From: Akanthomyces muscarius | Taxonomy: Eukaryota > Ascomycota > Sordariomycetes > Hypocreales > Cordycipitaceae | NCBI RefSeq assembly: GCF_028009165.1 | Contig: NC_079242.1 | Coordinates: forward strand, 1,860,001 to 1,924,000 | Length of the DNA stretch: 64,000 bases | Direction: 5' to 3' | Shown here: piece after piece, positions 44,684-57,748 of the stretch | Position numbering within the stretch: the first letter of the stretch is position 1 | Layout: the number at the start of each line of letters is the position of its first letter | Made by a program: the position numbers and the translations under genes | Notes under the pieces: model-generated | Databases searched by the model: none | What the model saw: only the letters and a program-made list of their open reading frames with translations | Told to the model about the DNA's origin: nothing

Positions 44684-45640
44684 TCTCGTATCAGGACATG
44701 TTGTACCTTCGTTGGATGGATGGTCTTGACCTAAACGGCCGGCCAGCTTACTACGGACCGTGACACTGCGACAGCTGGTGCTGAAGATGCGCTAGAGGTG
44801 CGGTGAGGCTGGCGGCCGGCCGCTGGAGAGAGCGCTGCGAGTAAGTGTCGCCACCTGAGCCAGAGCATTGCGCGTCGCCTGGAGACCCCCAAGGTACAGC
44901 GAGTTACAGGCGATGGCTGGCCAAAACAGCAGGTATCGTGCGGCCGTCCCAAGGCCCACTGGTTCTTTGTAGCTGAGTCTTTAGCGGCCCATCTCCACTG
45001 AAAGCCAGCACAGGTGCCCCCAAGCTAAATACCGAGTGCCAGTACAGCTTGGGCCAGAGGGGAAGGGGGATGGTTTGGGGGCGCCAGATAACAGGGCGCT
45101 CTGCTCGCTGCAATGGCGAATGGCCGCCGTATCTCGTACCTCGTCCCCGTTTCTGCGTCCTTGGGCTGTACCCCATCTTGCCGTACCGAATGCCCTGGAA
45201 CCGCGCAATGATGTACTTGTCCCGGTTGTATCCGGCTGCTTTCTCGAGAGCACACACACACAGCCACCACCTTTGCCAGCAGGGGCTCCACCATGTCCAT
45301 CCTAGTTCGCTACCCCACTCTCTTTTCTAAAATTCTCTGGATTAATTTATTCCTATTTTTTTATTTTCTTCATTTTCTGTCAGGTATCCTCTTGCCACGC
45401 CCCCCTTGGCTCGTGCGCTGCCTGATACCCACCCGTCCATCGGCTGGCTGGTGCTTGTTTTTTGCAGAGTGGGCCCCGGCCCCATCATGCCTCCCCACAT
45501 CCCTCCACATAACCACATAACCTCCTCCACATACACCATCGGCTGCACTCCCCCTTCCAGCAGGCCCTTCATTGTTGACTGGACCAAAACAGTCTTCCCG
45601 CCAGCAAGTACCGAGGACCGACTGCGGCGCGCTGCTGGTG

Positions 45641-45664
45641 CTGCCACTGCCACTGCCACTGCCA
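45641..45664 (+). repeat. (CTGCCA)n repeat
   Basis: Four CTGCCA hexamers in a row, no coding support. Confidence 0.8.
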
Positions 45665-45789
45665 GGAGCAACTTTTCTTGTGGGTGTACGGATGGATACT
45701 GGAAAGTAGGTATTACTCCTCTTCCGTCAGTCACGTTTGATGGCTGCCAGCACTCAATTGTATAAGCCTCAGGGTCCGCCTCGTACACT

Positions 45790-47240
45790 TTGCCATGGTC
45801 TACTCAACACCTCGTACAGAATGCAAACCCAAACTTGTTCTACTTTCCTCTATACTTAATAACTCATCTTTGGCTTCACCGTGGTAAAACCAAGTTGCAG
45901 CATCCTACATACACACATACATCCTCTCCAGACACTACGCCTCAGCCTCGGCAGTTGTGGTTGTCTGCTATCTCGCCCGCCCCTCCCTCCGTGGCCACTT
46001 ATTCAAATCTCGCTACCTTAAATCTGGTGCTTGGCAACGTCCTCTCGCGCAAATCAACTCTTATTTCTCCTTCTCCTCCCAGCGACACGGATCCCGCTCC
46101 ACTTGGGACGCCACTACCTTGCGCTCTTGTACACTGCTCTTCAGGCTCACTCAGGCTCTTACTGTCTCGACGTCTTGCTTCTACTACAACCACTGCACCG
46201 TCGCTCTTCTGCTCTCCTCCACACTCTCCTCGTTATTTTTATTTTACTCAGTATTTCTCCCGCTGATCTCTGCACCGTTTTACTCCCCAAACGCCTCTCG
46301 AATTTGTACCTCTACTTGTGCCTTTCTGCACTTCGTCCCTCATCACTTCCTGCTGTCGACAAGGCACCGCAGCAGCTGCATCATCAACTCTGTAAAAGCC
46401 TCACTCGCCTGCATCTGCTCACCTCCTTGACACTGCTACTCTCCTGCCGTGCGACGCCTCATTGTCCCTGCACTGTACAATCAGGTCTCATTCCCGCCAC
46501 TGCAGTGAGTGCCACCGGTGCACCCCCCTGCACGCTGTACTTTACAGCCATTCTCCTCCCATTCTCCTGGGGGTCCTGGTAAATGGGACATCGGCCTGCC
46601 GATCACTTCTGCCCACTCGTCACACACCCCAAGCTCTAAACAAGCACGCCCACGCCGTCCTCTCCTTCCTCTGCAGACGAGGGTGCGCCATCATCTCCAC
46701 TGACATCCCCGCTGGACGCCTGCCTCTCACAAGGTCACTGACACCGTCAATTTCTCTTTCGCTCATTGCCCGCAGACACTTAAGACTTCGCTGATCCCAC
46801 ATTTGGCTTTTCTTTCCCCAACCCGTCAACGACACGCCGCTCCATTACAATCGGGATCCTCTCCTCTCGAATCTGACTACAGACTTGGCTTTCTTCTAGT
46901 CGGGATCCTGCATCTGATCAGCAACATTGTACTTCCATCATCCTACCGCTTCTCATTACTACTCATCACTCTTCATCTCCTCCCCTACAACTCTTGGCCG
47001 ATATACAACAAGCCAAGAACTCAGTATCTTGTTGTCTGCACCACCCAATTCAGCCTCCAATTTCGTTGCAACATCGAATAATTGGCTGGGTTCGACACAA
47101 TCGCTCGACTCCCAGCACTTGCTCGCAACAACTACGGAGTCCTCTGCCGCCCCTCGCACCACAACGTTTGTCGTCTTCGACATCCCGACTACTACTCTCT
47201 TCTCCCTTACAACACCTCTCTCACAGCTCACACTCCCATA
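45790..47240 (+). promoter_or_regulatory. Pyrimidine-rich promoter and long leader of FlbC-like gene
   Basis: Nearly 1.5 kb of plus-strand sequence is dominated by C and T (CTCCTC, TTCTCC, CATCAC words), with few G runs, and leads straight to the ATG at 47241. Such leaders are usual upstream of fungal developmental regulators, which often have several small upstream ORFs; several ATGs occur here, but I cannot say which are transcribed. No conserved protein is encoded. Confidence 0.5.
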
Positions 47241-48492
47241 ATGACCATGGCTTTGGACCCTTCACAACAGCAGCGCTTCGGCCCTGGGCTTAACTTTGAC
47301 TACCAAGCTCACGCCCAGCCGCCAGCGTTCTCTAACCCTTGGTCGTCGGCCTCTTCGCCGCCTCAGTCTATTCCCGCCGCGTCTGGTCCCGGCAGCGCTC
47401 TGTTCAACGTTCACGGTGGACAACCGAGCTTGCCTCCCACCATGATGCATGGCAAGCCAATCCCTGGTCGCGATAGCACTGGCAGCGCTTCCTCCATGAC
47501 ATCCTACGGCTCCATGCCCTTGGGTTCCTCCGCCAGCAGCCATCATCACCCTTCATCTGCCAGCCTCGGCATGCAGCACGATCTCCTAAACCCCAACCAA
47601 GATATGCTTGCCATGAATCGCATGCAGACCTCGACAGCTGCATTTGGCGAGCCCAGCTACGCCACCTCGGCTTCGCCCGTCAACGGCCACTTTGCACCTC
47701 CAGCATCCGGCCCTTACGAGGCTATGGGTTACGCAGCCGCTCCAGCACGGTCGCACCCTTTCCCCATTGGCCATGACGACCCGTCTCGCAGATTTTCGCA
47801 AACGTCAGTAGATCCCGCAGACCTTCAATCGCACAGCAGATGGCTCTTGTGCCATGAAACATGTTGCTAACTTCTAGTACAGCCTGCCTTCCACTGAGAA
47901 CCGACGCGCCTTCGCTGACGCTCTCGACGCCAGCCACGGCATGCTGGCAATGAGCCAGGACACACCGAGAAACATCTACGGTGGTCGCAATGACCGCTCC
48001 TCGGTTGATTCCTACGGGTTTCCGTCGACGCACTCCACTAGCTCGTCGATCTCTTCTACCGGTAACATTAGCTCCTACTATGGCGATTCGGTCTCCGATT
48101 ACTCAACTGCTGGATCAGACATTGAATCGAGGACGCTCCCTCGCATGCTGGGCCCTCAGATCCCCCCCGCGCCGCAGTCGATGATGGGCCAGTTCAGCTC
48201 CAAGGTCTCGTCAAGTACGCAGAAGAAGCACAAGTGCAAGGTCTGCGACAAGCGCTTCACCCGCCCAAGCTCGCTGCAAACCCACATGTATAGCCACACT
48301 GGCGAGAAGCGTACGTTTTCAGACCTCGAAAGACGCCCAATCCATTTGCTAACACACGGGATAGCTTTTGCTTGTGATTTTGAGGGATGTGGCAGACACT
48401 TCTCTGTCGTTTCCAACCTCCGACGCCACCGCAAGGTTCACCGTGGTGATGCTCGCTCAGAAGCTGGATCCGAGGACCACCACTCCGACTAA
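47241..48492 (+). CDS. C2H2 zinc-finger transcription factor, FlbC-like
   Basis: Three exons, 47241-47803, 47883-48310 and 48365-48492, give 372 residues. The introns are 79 bp (GTCAGT...TACAG) and 54 bp (GTACGT...ATAG), the second splitting the two fingers. The first 300 residues are Ser/Pro/Ala/Gln-rich and disordered, as for activation domains. Finger one has Cys306, Cys309, His322, His326 (CKVCDKRFTRPSSLQTHMYSH); finger two has Cys334, Cys339, His352, His356 (HFSVVSNLRRHRKVH), joined by the standard TGEKPF linker. Two C-terminal fingers with these sequences match, to my knowledge, FlbC, an upstream activator of conidiation in Aspergillus whose length is similar. The orthology call is from memory, so I leave the symbol blank. 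Expected in the nucleus. The gene stands alone between two large deserts with a long leader, which fits a heavily regulated developmental gene. Confidence 0.88.
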
Positions 48493-49220
48493 TTGCCATG
48501 ATCAACAAACAACATTGGTACATTTGTCACATTTACACTGGCATCATTACATATTGGTTCTTCAACAATTTTGTATCAAACGAAGAGATACGCTTTACGA
48601 CAAAGGACACACATAGAATGGATTATTGGGTCGATTGCATCAATACTGCAATGCGTCTACTACGGGCCACACCAGTCATGCACTGGTGGTGCCTCGGGAG
48701 TCTTACCAACCGCACGAAGGCTGGAGGCACAATTTTCTCGGACAACATAGCCATGCATGCATGGTCATGAATCGGTGTCAGCCGTTATAGATCTGTCCGA
48801 CCGGCGTTTACTTGGCTATTGGGGTTTGCGCGAGGCATGTCTTTTGCATTTTTTTGGTTTCATTGTTTTGTTTAGTTTGGGCGTGAGATATCTGTGACGG
48901 CGCTGGTACCCAAAGGGCAGCCACATCACAACGGTGGAAAGGACAGCGATGTATATTTCACTTGCGAGTCGTCCACGGAATGGCGAACTCACACTGTACA
49001 TTAAAGGAAATATCTGAGCAGACGCGGCTCTGCATATTTCAACGGTCATATACCCACAACAGACCCGAATTGAGTACATATCTTTATGGCCTTTGTTGCT
49101 ACGCGACTAAATTAACAAGTGAGCCTGAACTAGTGGCGCAGACATCTTTTGCTCTCTACATGTTAGTGACTGAGACAACTATTGACACAAAATCATTTCG
49201 GCTGTCCCACGACAGCAAGA

Positions 49221-49236
49221 GGGGGGGGGGGGGGGG
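49221..49236. repeat. Run of 16 G
   Basis: G homopolymer after GCAAGA; another shorter G run lies near 49390. Length may be affected by sequencing error. Confidence 0.85.
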
Positions 49237-49931
49237 CAAAGAGAATAGACAGCCGGGTTGGGAAGTCGCGCCGACGCAAGAGAAGAACAATTGTCAGGAG
49301 CATTGCCAGATTCTCCCAGCCGGAGGGACGAACTTTGTTGACGCAAGACTGCGGCATCCCTCTTTGGGAATGGAGCGAGCCTGGGTATAACGGGGGGGGC
49401 AGGAGAGGGGCCGGGAGGTGGGCGCCTTGGAAGACTGCAATAACGGAAGAGACGATAATGGGTAGTGAGGGTCACAGGGAAATACTGGGTAAAGCGACAG
49501 AGGGAAAGGAAAAAAGCCACCGAGGACAACGCCCATGCCCCCCGGATGATCTTGTTGCGGGACAGTAGCCCACCACCACACCGTAAGGTTGGCGCAGCAC
49601 TTATATCGGTTCGCCCAGCCGCCGGACGCGCGAGCACCAGTCAACTACCAGTACTGCCAGTAAGATGGGATTACGCGGCCCTGTATCAAAAAAAAAAAAA
49701 TAGAAAAGGGACGTGGAGAAGAGAACAGCTTGATTCTCAGGGGAAAAGACTTTCCATTGGATGTTTTTCTTTTTTATTCTGGATATTTATCCTGTAAACA
49801 AGGGGGGGAGTGGCTGTCCGCGATTATACCCAGTAGATTGGGGCGGGCTGGGTGGACTGCCCCAGCATGAACATCGAGATGTGTGCAGAATCAGTAACGG
49901 AGAGAAAGAGTGTACCCGCAGTGACATTCGC

Positions 49932-49964
<33 letters not shown>
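49932..49964 (+). repeat. (GA)n microsatellite
   Basis: GAGAGAGGGAGAGTGAGAGA and on, one T interruption. Confidence 0.9.
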
Positions 49965-50567
49965 ATAGGAAGTAGCCAGAGAAGGACGAAGAGGAAGCAC
50001 GGGGCAGATCCTGACTCGAGGAGGAATGGCTGGTCGTTTCAGCGCTGGCTATCACTGCCTGAACTGGGCAAGACTTTGGTTGTCAAGAGCCAGACAAGCT
50101 TTTTGTGGGGGATTCTAAATGCTCATGTCTCTGTCGCTGGGGGTGGGTATCTTTGGAGATGCTTGTTTAGTTTGTGTTTTTACTTGTTATGGAGTAGATG
50201 AGAAGGGCTGTGCAAGTTTGGGCATATTTTGGCCCGGATTTCTGTTTTGGTCGGTCGGCATGGCCACATGTGCTCCGGAAGCCCATTCACACGGCTGCGG
50301 CATTGATGGCGCGACCGACCGACCACCGGCCGACCAAAGAGAACGTGTTGGCATGTGTATGCGTGTGTGCGTGTGTATGCATATGTGCATGTGTGCCGGT
50401 AAGCTCTGTACTTTGGTCGGGCGAGAAGGAGTAAGCAAGGTTGTGGGCATCAGCTGCTCCCACCAAAAGTCAGGATCTGACCGATTTTGTACTGCTGTAA
50501 CCGATTTTTCTTCTTATTCTTTTCCCTACTGAGTATTTTACTGCAACGACTCTCTCTCTTCTCTACA

Positions 50568-50591
50568 ACCACCACCACCACCACCACCACC
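50568..50591 (+). repeat. (ACC)n microsatellite
   Basis: About eight ACC triplets after a TCTCTC stretch. Confidence 0.9.
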
Positions 50592-51178
50592 GCACACGCA
50601 CCGCACCGTACCGCTCTCCTGCCATCCGCCAGCCATTTATACATGCACCTCTCTCCTCCAGTCTTCTGAACGTTCCCCTCCCACCATGACAAACCCCCAT
50701 CTCCACCGAATAGAGGCCGGAAAGAAAATACTGGGTATTGGAACAAAAGTGCTGGGATGAATGAGACTGCAGCGGCGAGTGCTGGTACACTCAGCTCAGC
50801 TCGGCCATGTGAAAAAGGAGAAGGGACGCGTAATGCCCCCTCCCATATCTGTTCCAATCGTGAAACGACACAGGGCGGCGCATCCCACCCACGGCAGAGA
50901 AGGCATTCGGATGACATTTCTTGGTGTGTTAAATCGGGGACAACTACGGATTCGGTCGCCCCCCTTCACCTGCCCACTCTGCTCTCCGCCCCTTCACGCT
51001 GTAATTTCATCTATATTTCATCTTTATTGGGCGACTTGAAAACGCGCTGCTGGCGGCGTCCTCTGTAGCAAAGCATCCCGTAGACGAACCTGTGGCCCTG
51101 CGTAGGTCGTGCAGCGGTCGCATTGCAGCGGCCATCTGCAACGCGCTGATCAATGCCCGTTGGCGCGCCTCCACAGGC

Positions 51179-51198
51179 GGGTTCACAACTGTGAACCC
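51179..51198. repeat. Perfect 9-bp palindrome with 2-nt centre
   Basis: GGGTTCACA-AC-TGTGAACCC. The spacing is too tight for an RNA hairpin loop without fraying; as DNA it could bind a dimeric factor. Confidence 0.7.
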
Positions 51199-51374
51199 TC
51201 ACACCCTTGCCTAGTTGTGGTTCAACAGCCGTGCCCTCGCAGCTGAAAACGCAAATGCTGGTGAAAGCTGGCAGACGGACCACGACCGAAAGGGCGGGAA
51301 TCCAACCTCCTCAGCCGAGATGAATGGGAGCAAAAGATCCTAACTAGTACACGGACGCCCCCGTGCCATTCTCA

Positions 51375-51395
51375 ACACACACACACACACACACC
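51375..51395 (+). repeat. (AC)n microsatellite
   Basis: About ten AC dinucleotides, noncoding. Confidence 0.9.
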
Positions 51396-53778
51396 ACGCA
51401 ATGCCGTCGCTTCACACAGACTTTTATTATACCATTTCATTGGTGCATGCGATGCAAAACTTTTCGTGTTATAGGCGCTACTACTTGAATCGACAGTGAA
51501 CCATTGAATGGTCCCCCTTGACCCTTCTAGCTTGCCCCAGCTGACACCATGTGTTGCAAGGGAAGGCGGCAACAGACTAGGTGACCAACAATTTGTGTGG
51601 AGGCAAAAAAGGGTTGCTGTCCCAGAATTTCAAGGTTCAGAAGTTTCTATTCTTGGAGAAACCAGTCCCGAGACGACGGCTCCTACAAGATTTGTCGTTT
51701 TTGTTCAACAACAGAAAGCAAAAAAGCTTGGCATCAAAAGCCAAGTCTTGATGCTTGTTTCTGCCCGCAAACGCGGAGAAAAATTTAAAGATTGTCGATC
51801 TCACCAAAAAAGCTTGGCCTTTAAGCCGGTGTTACTAGACCCAATTTATCACATCGACCTCGACACCACCACGACGAATGCTTTTCTTCGTGCTCCCGCA
51901 GGCATGATGGTAGTAGTGGAAGCCATTCCATTCTAAGCACAGACTAGGTCTGCCGCTGTGTTTTCTCTTGCTTGTCTCCCACCTATCCCGTTGCACGGTG
52001 GCAATTGGCCCAAGTATGGAAAGGAGGGAGGGGGCCAGTGGCAAGTGGTTAGTTGCCACTTTTCGGGACTCGCATTTCATTGAAACTTGGGCAAAGGCAG
52101 AAAGAACCACAACAGTGACACATCACACGTCTTTGCCGAGCTCCAATTAAAATCCATCTCTATTATCCCTCTCTCTCTCCATCTCTCTGCCTTGGGAGAT
52201 GCCGGTGAGGTTGAGCTGGAGCCTGGTGTAAGCGTTGTGGAGAAGGAGAAAGGCCGGCGCGAAGGCTTCTCTCCGACCCGGGCTCCCCTTCGCTTCGCCC
52301 GGGCCTAAAAATGAAAGTGAGCCCAGTGACGATGGTATGACCGGGCTGCCCGCGAGTCGCTGCACTGTGCACTTTGGGGTTTTCGTTGTTGTGTACTAAT
52401 ACAGTAGTACTGTCATCCCCTGCAGGACCGTGGTTACAGGTACCGAGTACCAAGACAACTAAAAAGGAAGGAAAAAAAGTCTCTAGTACATGTGCGGTAG
52501 CATCAGTCACATCAGTTCTTCGCATGTATCCTGCACCCACGCCCCCCTGCCCCAAGCAACAACAGGTTTAATTTAGTGTCGCGTTAGCGCTCTGCATGGG
52601 GGGGGGCCGACCTGCGAAAACAAGCTTTCCTACCCACAAGACACCGCGCCGGCAGAACTTGGTGTAAAGGCGCTACGACGAAAAAGAAAACTTGTTCGTC
52701 ACAAGGTGAGGGGAGATGGAATGCGAGAAAGCGTGAAAAGTGTCTGGTCAGGCACTTTTGATGAAAGATACTGTATACACACCAGGGCCCGTAGAGATAT
52801 GGGGAGGAGCCTATCAAGTAATCGATCGCACACAATCTACGGATGAACGAGGTCCGTACGAGAAGGGAGATAGAAAGCCACTGCGAAAGGTCGGGCCTTT
52901 TGGCCAGCCAACTTTCTCCTGAACCGCCAACGAGAGGAAAGATGAAAAAGAGTGGTGATGCGGCAAGGTTGGACAGATGCTGCTGATGCAAGCTCGACAA
53001 TCAGGTACATTGATGTTGTACGAAAAGGTTCGATGTACGTTTTTCTGCAGATTTGAAAAAAAAAACGGTTGTGCTCGCACCTCTTTTGTCTCTTCTGTGC
53101 CAAGATTGACACTTTCCATTCCCTTTTCTAGCCACCATCTTGCACATCGCCACGGGCGCTTCCGTCTTGGCTTTTTTTTATGGTTTGCCCATCCTATCCA
53201 TAATCTAATCTTGCAAAAACAACGTGCCCCTTGTTCAATCTGTCTTTCTTTCTGCCGCTCTTTCTGACAGATCGTGGTCTTGACGTTCTAGAACAGAGAG
53301 AGTGTGTGAGCAAGAGCCATGGAACACCAACACCACCACCACCCCCTTGGGTTTTTTCTTTCTGCGCTTGTCGTAGCGTGCCCAGCCAAGCCGTTTTGAC
53401 ATGCGCAACGGGCGGGACGCCACAACTGAAGATGTCCGATGGGATTGCATTCTTGCATTTGCGCGATTGGCGATTGTGGTTCAAGTCAGACGCTTACTGC
53501 GAATTCGATCTGATACATGGGCCTCTTCCCTATCAAGGGGTGTTTTCGTTTTCTTCTGTCTACAAGTCCTTCTGTACATCACCGGAGAAAAGGGCGGAAG
53601 CCACTCAGCTATCAGTAGGCTTCTTTTCGGCAGAGGCAGCGGCTCCCTGGCTTCCGACATGACCCGCCACACAAGTACATGCTCCCACGGGTTCCTGCGT
53701 TGATTGGAACAAACGAGGCAGCTTGTGAGCGCAGTTGTGCAGCTCTTCTCTACAGCCTGAATGATTTATTTGACACGC

Positions 53779-53800
53779 CACCGTGATAGGAATCACGGTG
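53779..53800. repeat. 9-bp inverted repeat, 4-nt loop
   Basis: CACCGTGAT-AGGA-ATCACGGTG. Could form a compact hairpin; there is no T-run or gene end beside it to make it a terminator. Confidence 0.65.
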
Positions 53801-56800
53801 ATGGGGAACCATGTCATCACCCACCATCGTACGGTCCGCCGTCCGCCTTCCGTCTTTGGGGGCAGCAGCATGCCCTTGAAACAAGAGGGAAAGCGATGAG
53901 AATAATAATAAGCCCAGCGCAACTTCGCGCCGAGTTGTGCAGCCAGCCAGCCTGCCGGGCGGGGGGCTGGCTGGCTTTGTGTGTGGGAACAAGCTTTCGC
54001 TACCCCAGCGATGTGTGCGTGTGGGTGGCTTTATTCATAATGTAAAATGCTTGTGTTGCCGAGAATAAAATAAATCCACAGCATTCGAGAGAAAGAAAAA
54101 GGCGCAGAATCCTGGTCTTTGGGGTGGTTGAATAACTGGTCGAATGAGCAAAGACGGATTAGTGTGCTTGTGACGTCACAGCTCTACCTGCCATTCTTAG
54201 CGTGGGCAATTGGACTGGCAGTGAGTGTCCGTACAATGCAGCTATTGCATGAAACTGCGATGTAGATTTTCCACTACATGTTCTTTTGCTACAGTGGCAT
54301 GCATTCTTTAATGACAGTAATGCGATTATAAATACCTAATGAACAGCAAGATAGGAGGATAAAAGGCACTCGCTTTTACTGTGCGTTATGCGTGCCCGTG
54401 AGTGCCTGCAAATGGGTGGGCCAAGCCCCTTTCATCCCTGCTTTCTGCGCTAAACCCAAAAAGGTAGGGTGTGCGTCGAACGGATAGTGGGGACACCATT
54501 TTGTGGAGAGGCGAAAGGTGTGGAGACACTGACCCCCAAACAGGATCCGTGGCGGTCGGTACCTGGTCTGTACTTGAGCCGCGCCGCTGGAATGTATGAC
54601 GGGGCGTGGTAGACACGCGGTTCCCCCGTCTGGGTGCCGGGGGTTGCTGCAAAAAACTCCGCAGCACCGCTCGCGACGTCATTCGGTGCCCCGTTGATTG
54701 GGTCGATTGAACCGGAAATTTGGGACCCGGTGTGTGTATATGCCTTTTGGCTTGCTTGCGTGCGTGCGTGCTTACATTGAGACAAAGCCGAAAGATCCTG
54801 GGAGAAGCAGATATGGTACGTAACTACGCGCTGCTTTTACTTTGATTCTTCTTTTTTCACTGGCTTGCTGGAGAAGGTGCCGAAAAAACTGGCAACCAGG
54901 AGGCAGCTGAAAGTGTACGTGCCCGTGTCTGCTGCGTCGACCCAGATTCCCTTTACCCATTCCAAAATGATAGGCAACACCCTGTGGATAAACTACATGT
55001 GTACGGATATCTTGTCTCTAATTGCGCGTTCATCGAGGAGATTGGGTCTTTGTTTCATAGTCGTTCCCTGCAAATCTTGCTTGTTCCTTAATCGAGGCGC
55101 AGCAGCTCCTCGGCTCTCGCTCAATCCTCTATTTTTGATAAGTTAAAGTCTCCAAGGCCATATAATTGTAATCAAACAGCACCATGGCATCGAAATGAGG
55201 CTCCAGTCGCAATCTTCCATGCATTTGAGCGCGTGCCGCTGACGTACATGGTGGTCACCTCTTCAAAGGAACCAGGGATTGTATCAGAGAGCCTCGTCGT
55301 CAACACTTGGCGTGTGTAAGAACTTTTACCCCTACAAAATTGTATTCCTCTTTATTGTCCTGGCGGTTTGATTAAATCAGAATCCCACCCCCCGCAGACA
55401 TCTGGACATTATGCTGTCAGTGGCTTTTTTTTTTTTTGTCCCGGCCACCTCCCAACTTGGGCAGGTTGGTGTGTCCATGTCCAGATCGACGTCATCGCCC
55501 AAAAAAGAAAAGAAACGGTGTAAAAAAGCTTGTAACAAGATCCCTGAGCTCTCAATCCATATTTTATATGCAGCCAAATTTGAATCCTTGCTCGCCGTAG
55601 CAGCCCACGTTTGGTCTAAAAGGCTTGTTTTTTGGGGGGGGCAAGGCTTCTTCGCTGGCTTCCGTCTCCAATGATCGTCATAATGTTGGGGGCAAGGCAC
55701 GTGGTCAGCAAATAGGGATGCAGGCAAAGCCATGTACTCAACAGAGCGCGCTGGCGTTGATACGAGGCTTCCAGGTGGTGGTCAGCGTGCGGAGAGAGCA
55801 GCGAGGGTGGGTGTGCGTGAAGAATGGCCATGTACCGAGTACTTGGGATTATCCTTGCCTATAACAGTATGACACAAGATGTGTGTAGGGCGAATGAGAT
55901 GTGCAAAATCCATATTTTCCATTGTTGCTGTAAATAACTCGAAACGCTGTCCGCCCCAACTTACCTTGCATTATGAAAAAAGTAACAGAGTAATCGTTGG
56001 ACTTTCCAAAAAAAAAAACCATGACAAAGAATCTTTGTGAGCAGTGAGCACACAAGGCACACAATATGACTTCATCTCTGTAAACCCCCATCTCGTAGTC
56101 TAATTATGTAGAGCTGATATAGCGAGCGTGACAACAAACAGAAATGGTCGTGCCGAATCGAGAACGTCTGCAGTGCTCCCAGTTCGGCTACACCCCAGAA
56201 CGGTAGCATCGCCGGATTGGCAGCCCTTGTTCTTCGTGTCACACGAGACAATGCAAGGAAGCCCTTAGTCGTCGGCCAACTATATCCCCCAAAAACCACC
56301 TTCCGTCTTTTGGTCATGATAGGCCTCCCCAATGTTTGGCACATCTGTCTGCGGTTTGGCGCTGCAAGCCACGTCCGGCTGGGACCGGGCATACCTTATC
56401 GCAAGTAACTCTCTCTTTTAATTACTCCGGCAGGACCTGCCGTCGGCTGAGCCGGCACATGACGCCCTCGCTTTTGCCGGGGGTGCGGGACATGCTCCTT
56501 ACAGCCGCGGGTGACTTCCAAAACAGGAAGGTCGTGAGAAGGCCCTATAGTAGCGATGATGTTCTCAGACGACAATCACCTGAACAATTACAAAGATGCC
56601 ACTGTGGATGTGGGATCATCACGGAGTGTCTTGGTGACGAGCCATCATTCGTATGGATATATTGTGGCGGCAGCATTCTTGCAAGCAAGTAATCATCTCG
56701 TATGGATGCATTGTAGTTGCAGCATTGATATCGCTTCGCCGTGGCGTAGTGATCAATCTCGGGCTTTTCATGGTCTGCACATTTTGGGGTTGCGGAATGG

Positions 56801-57748
56801 AACATGTACTGTGTAGGACTGGCTTGCATGATACGGCAGAACATTATATCTGGTCATGGTATTGCATATAGCTAGCTGCTTAGGAACCCGAGGCTCAGAA
56901 TGTGCATGAGCTACGAGGCATCTGCTGCAACCCTGTGTGCGAAACATTGCATTGCCAGGTCGCAGAGTCTCAGCGTATGAGTACATATCCGCAAGGCAAT
57001 GAATGCCTGGTCACAACGCTGGCAGCAATGATCCAACGTCTCAGTGTTCGCAGTGTGTACCACAGCTACCAGACCTCCGTAGTTCGCAAAGGATCAGTCA
57101 TTCGCCGATTGCAAAGAGAGGACACATTAATTAACTGGTCAAGTTTCTTCATTCATATTACGCTATCGCTATCAAAGCTCTTGATATGCCGAGCGAGTTG
57201 CTCCCTTCAACTGCGCTCGGTGACAAAAACACAAACAAATGTTCCAGCCTTCATCGCTTTTCCATATTTCCTTCCTATCTCTAAATCCACACTCGCTAGA
57301 AATATATATCGCCCATTACCACACTTCAAGAAATGGAGTCGCATTGACTTGCTGTGCAATTTTCGACAGGCCGAGATCGATTGACAGCCTTTGTGGCGGA
57401 GGCTGCCTTGAAAGATTGAAAATATACAGGACGTTCGCTCTGCGATGCGCAGGCTTTTGAAAAGGAGAAAACAGTATAAATGAAAGGTGGAGAAAAATCG
57501 AGTCGGCGAACTCTGAGAAAAAAGGAAAAAGAAAGATTGTGCTAAACGTGTTGTCGCAGGGGAGTCGAAAATATAGACCCTTCAAGTCATGACCTCATAA
57601 TATGCAAAGCAAATTGCTGAGGTCGCAATGTTGCTTGCCGTCGCTTGCTTGCGCGACCGCGCAAACTTCAAAAACAAAAAAACACCGAACAAAAATCATT
57701 GCCTGTTATATCCAAACGCCAAATGCATTTCGGAATAGCCACTCAGAG

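Larger units (their letters stand above)
34793..45640. other. Gene desert, about 10.8 kb
   Basis: After the SF3B1 3' flank (A/T-rich to about 35110) I find no frame with a family motif, signal peptide followed by a domain, or a set of exons that join sensibly. The longest frames (210-220 codons at 41045-41677 plus and 42904-43566 minus) have random-looking composition. Simple repeats and short tandem duplications listed separately are the only structure. Promoters or noncoding RNAs are possible but unproven. Confidence 0.5.
48493..57748. other. Gene desert, about 9.3 kb
   Basis: The first few hundred bases are the 3' flank of the FlbC-like gene. Beyond that, frames do not exceed about 160 codons and none carries a family motif. 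Simple repeats and two short inverted repeats are present and listed separately. The last part, to the RAX2 stop at 57749, is its 3' flank. Confidence 0.5.
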
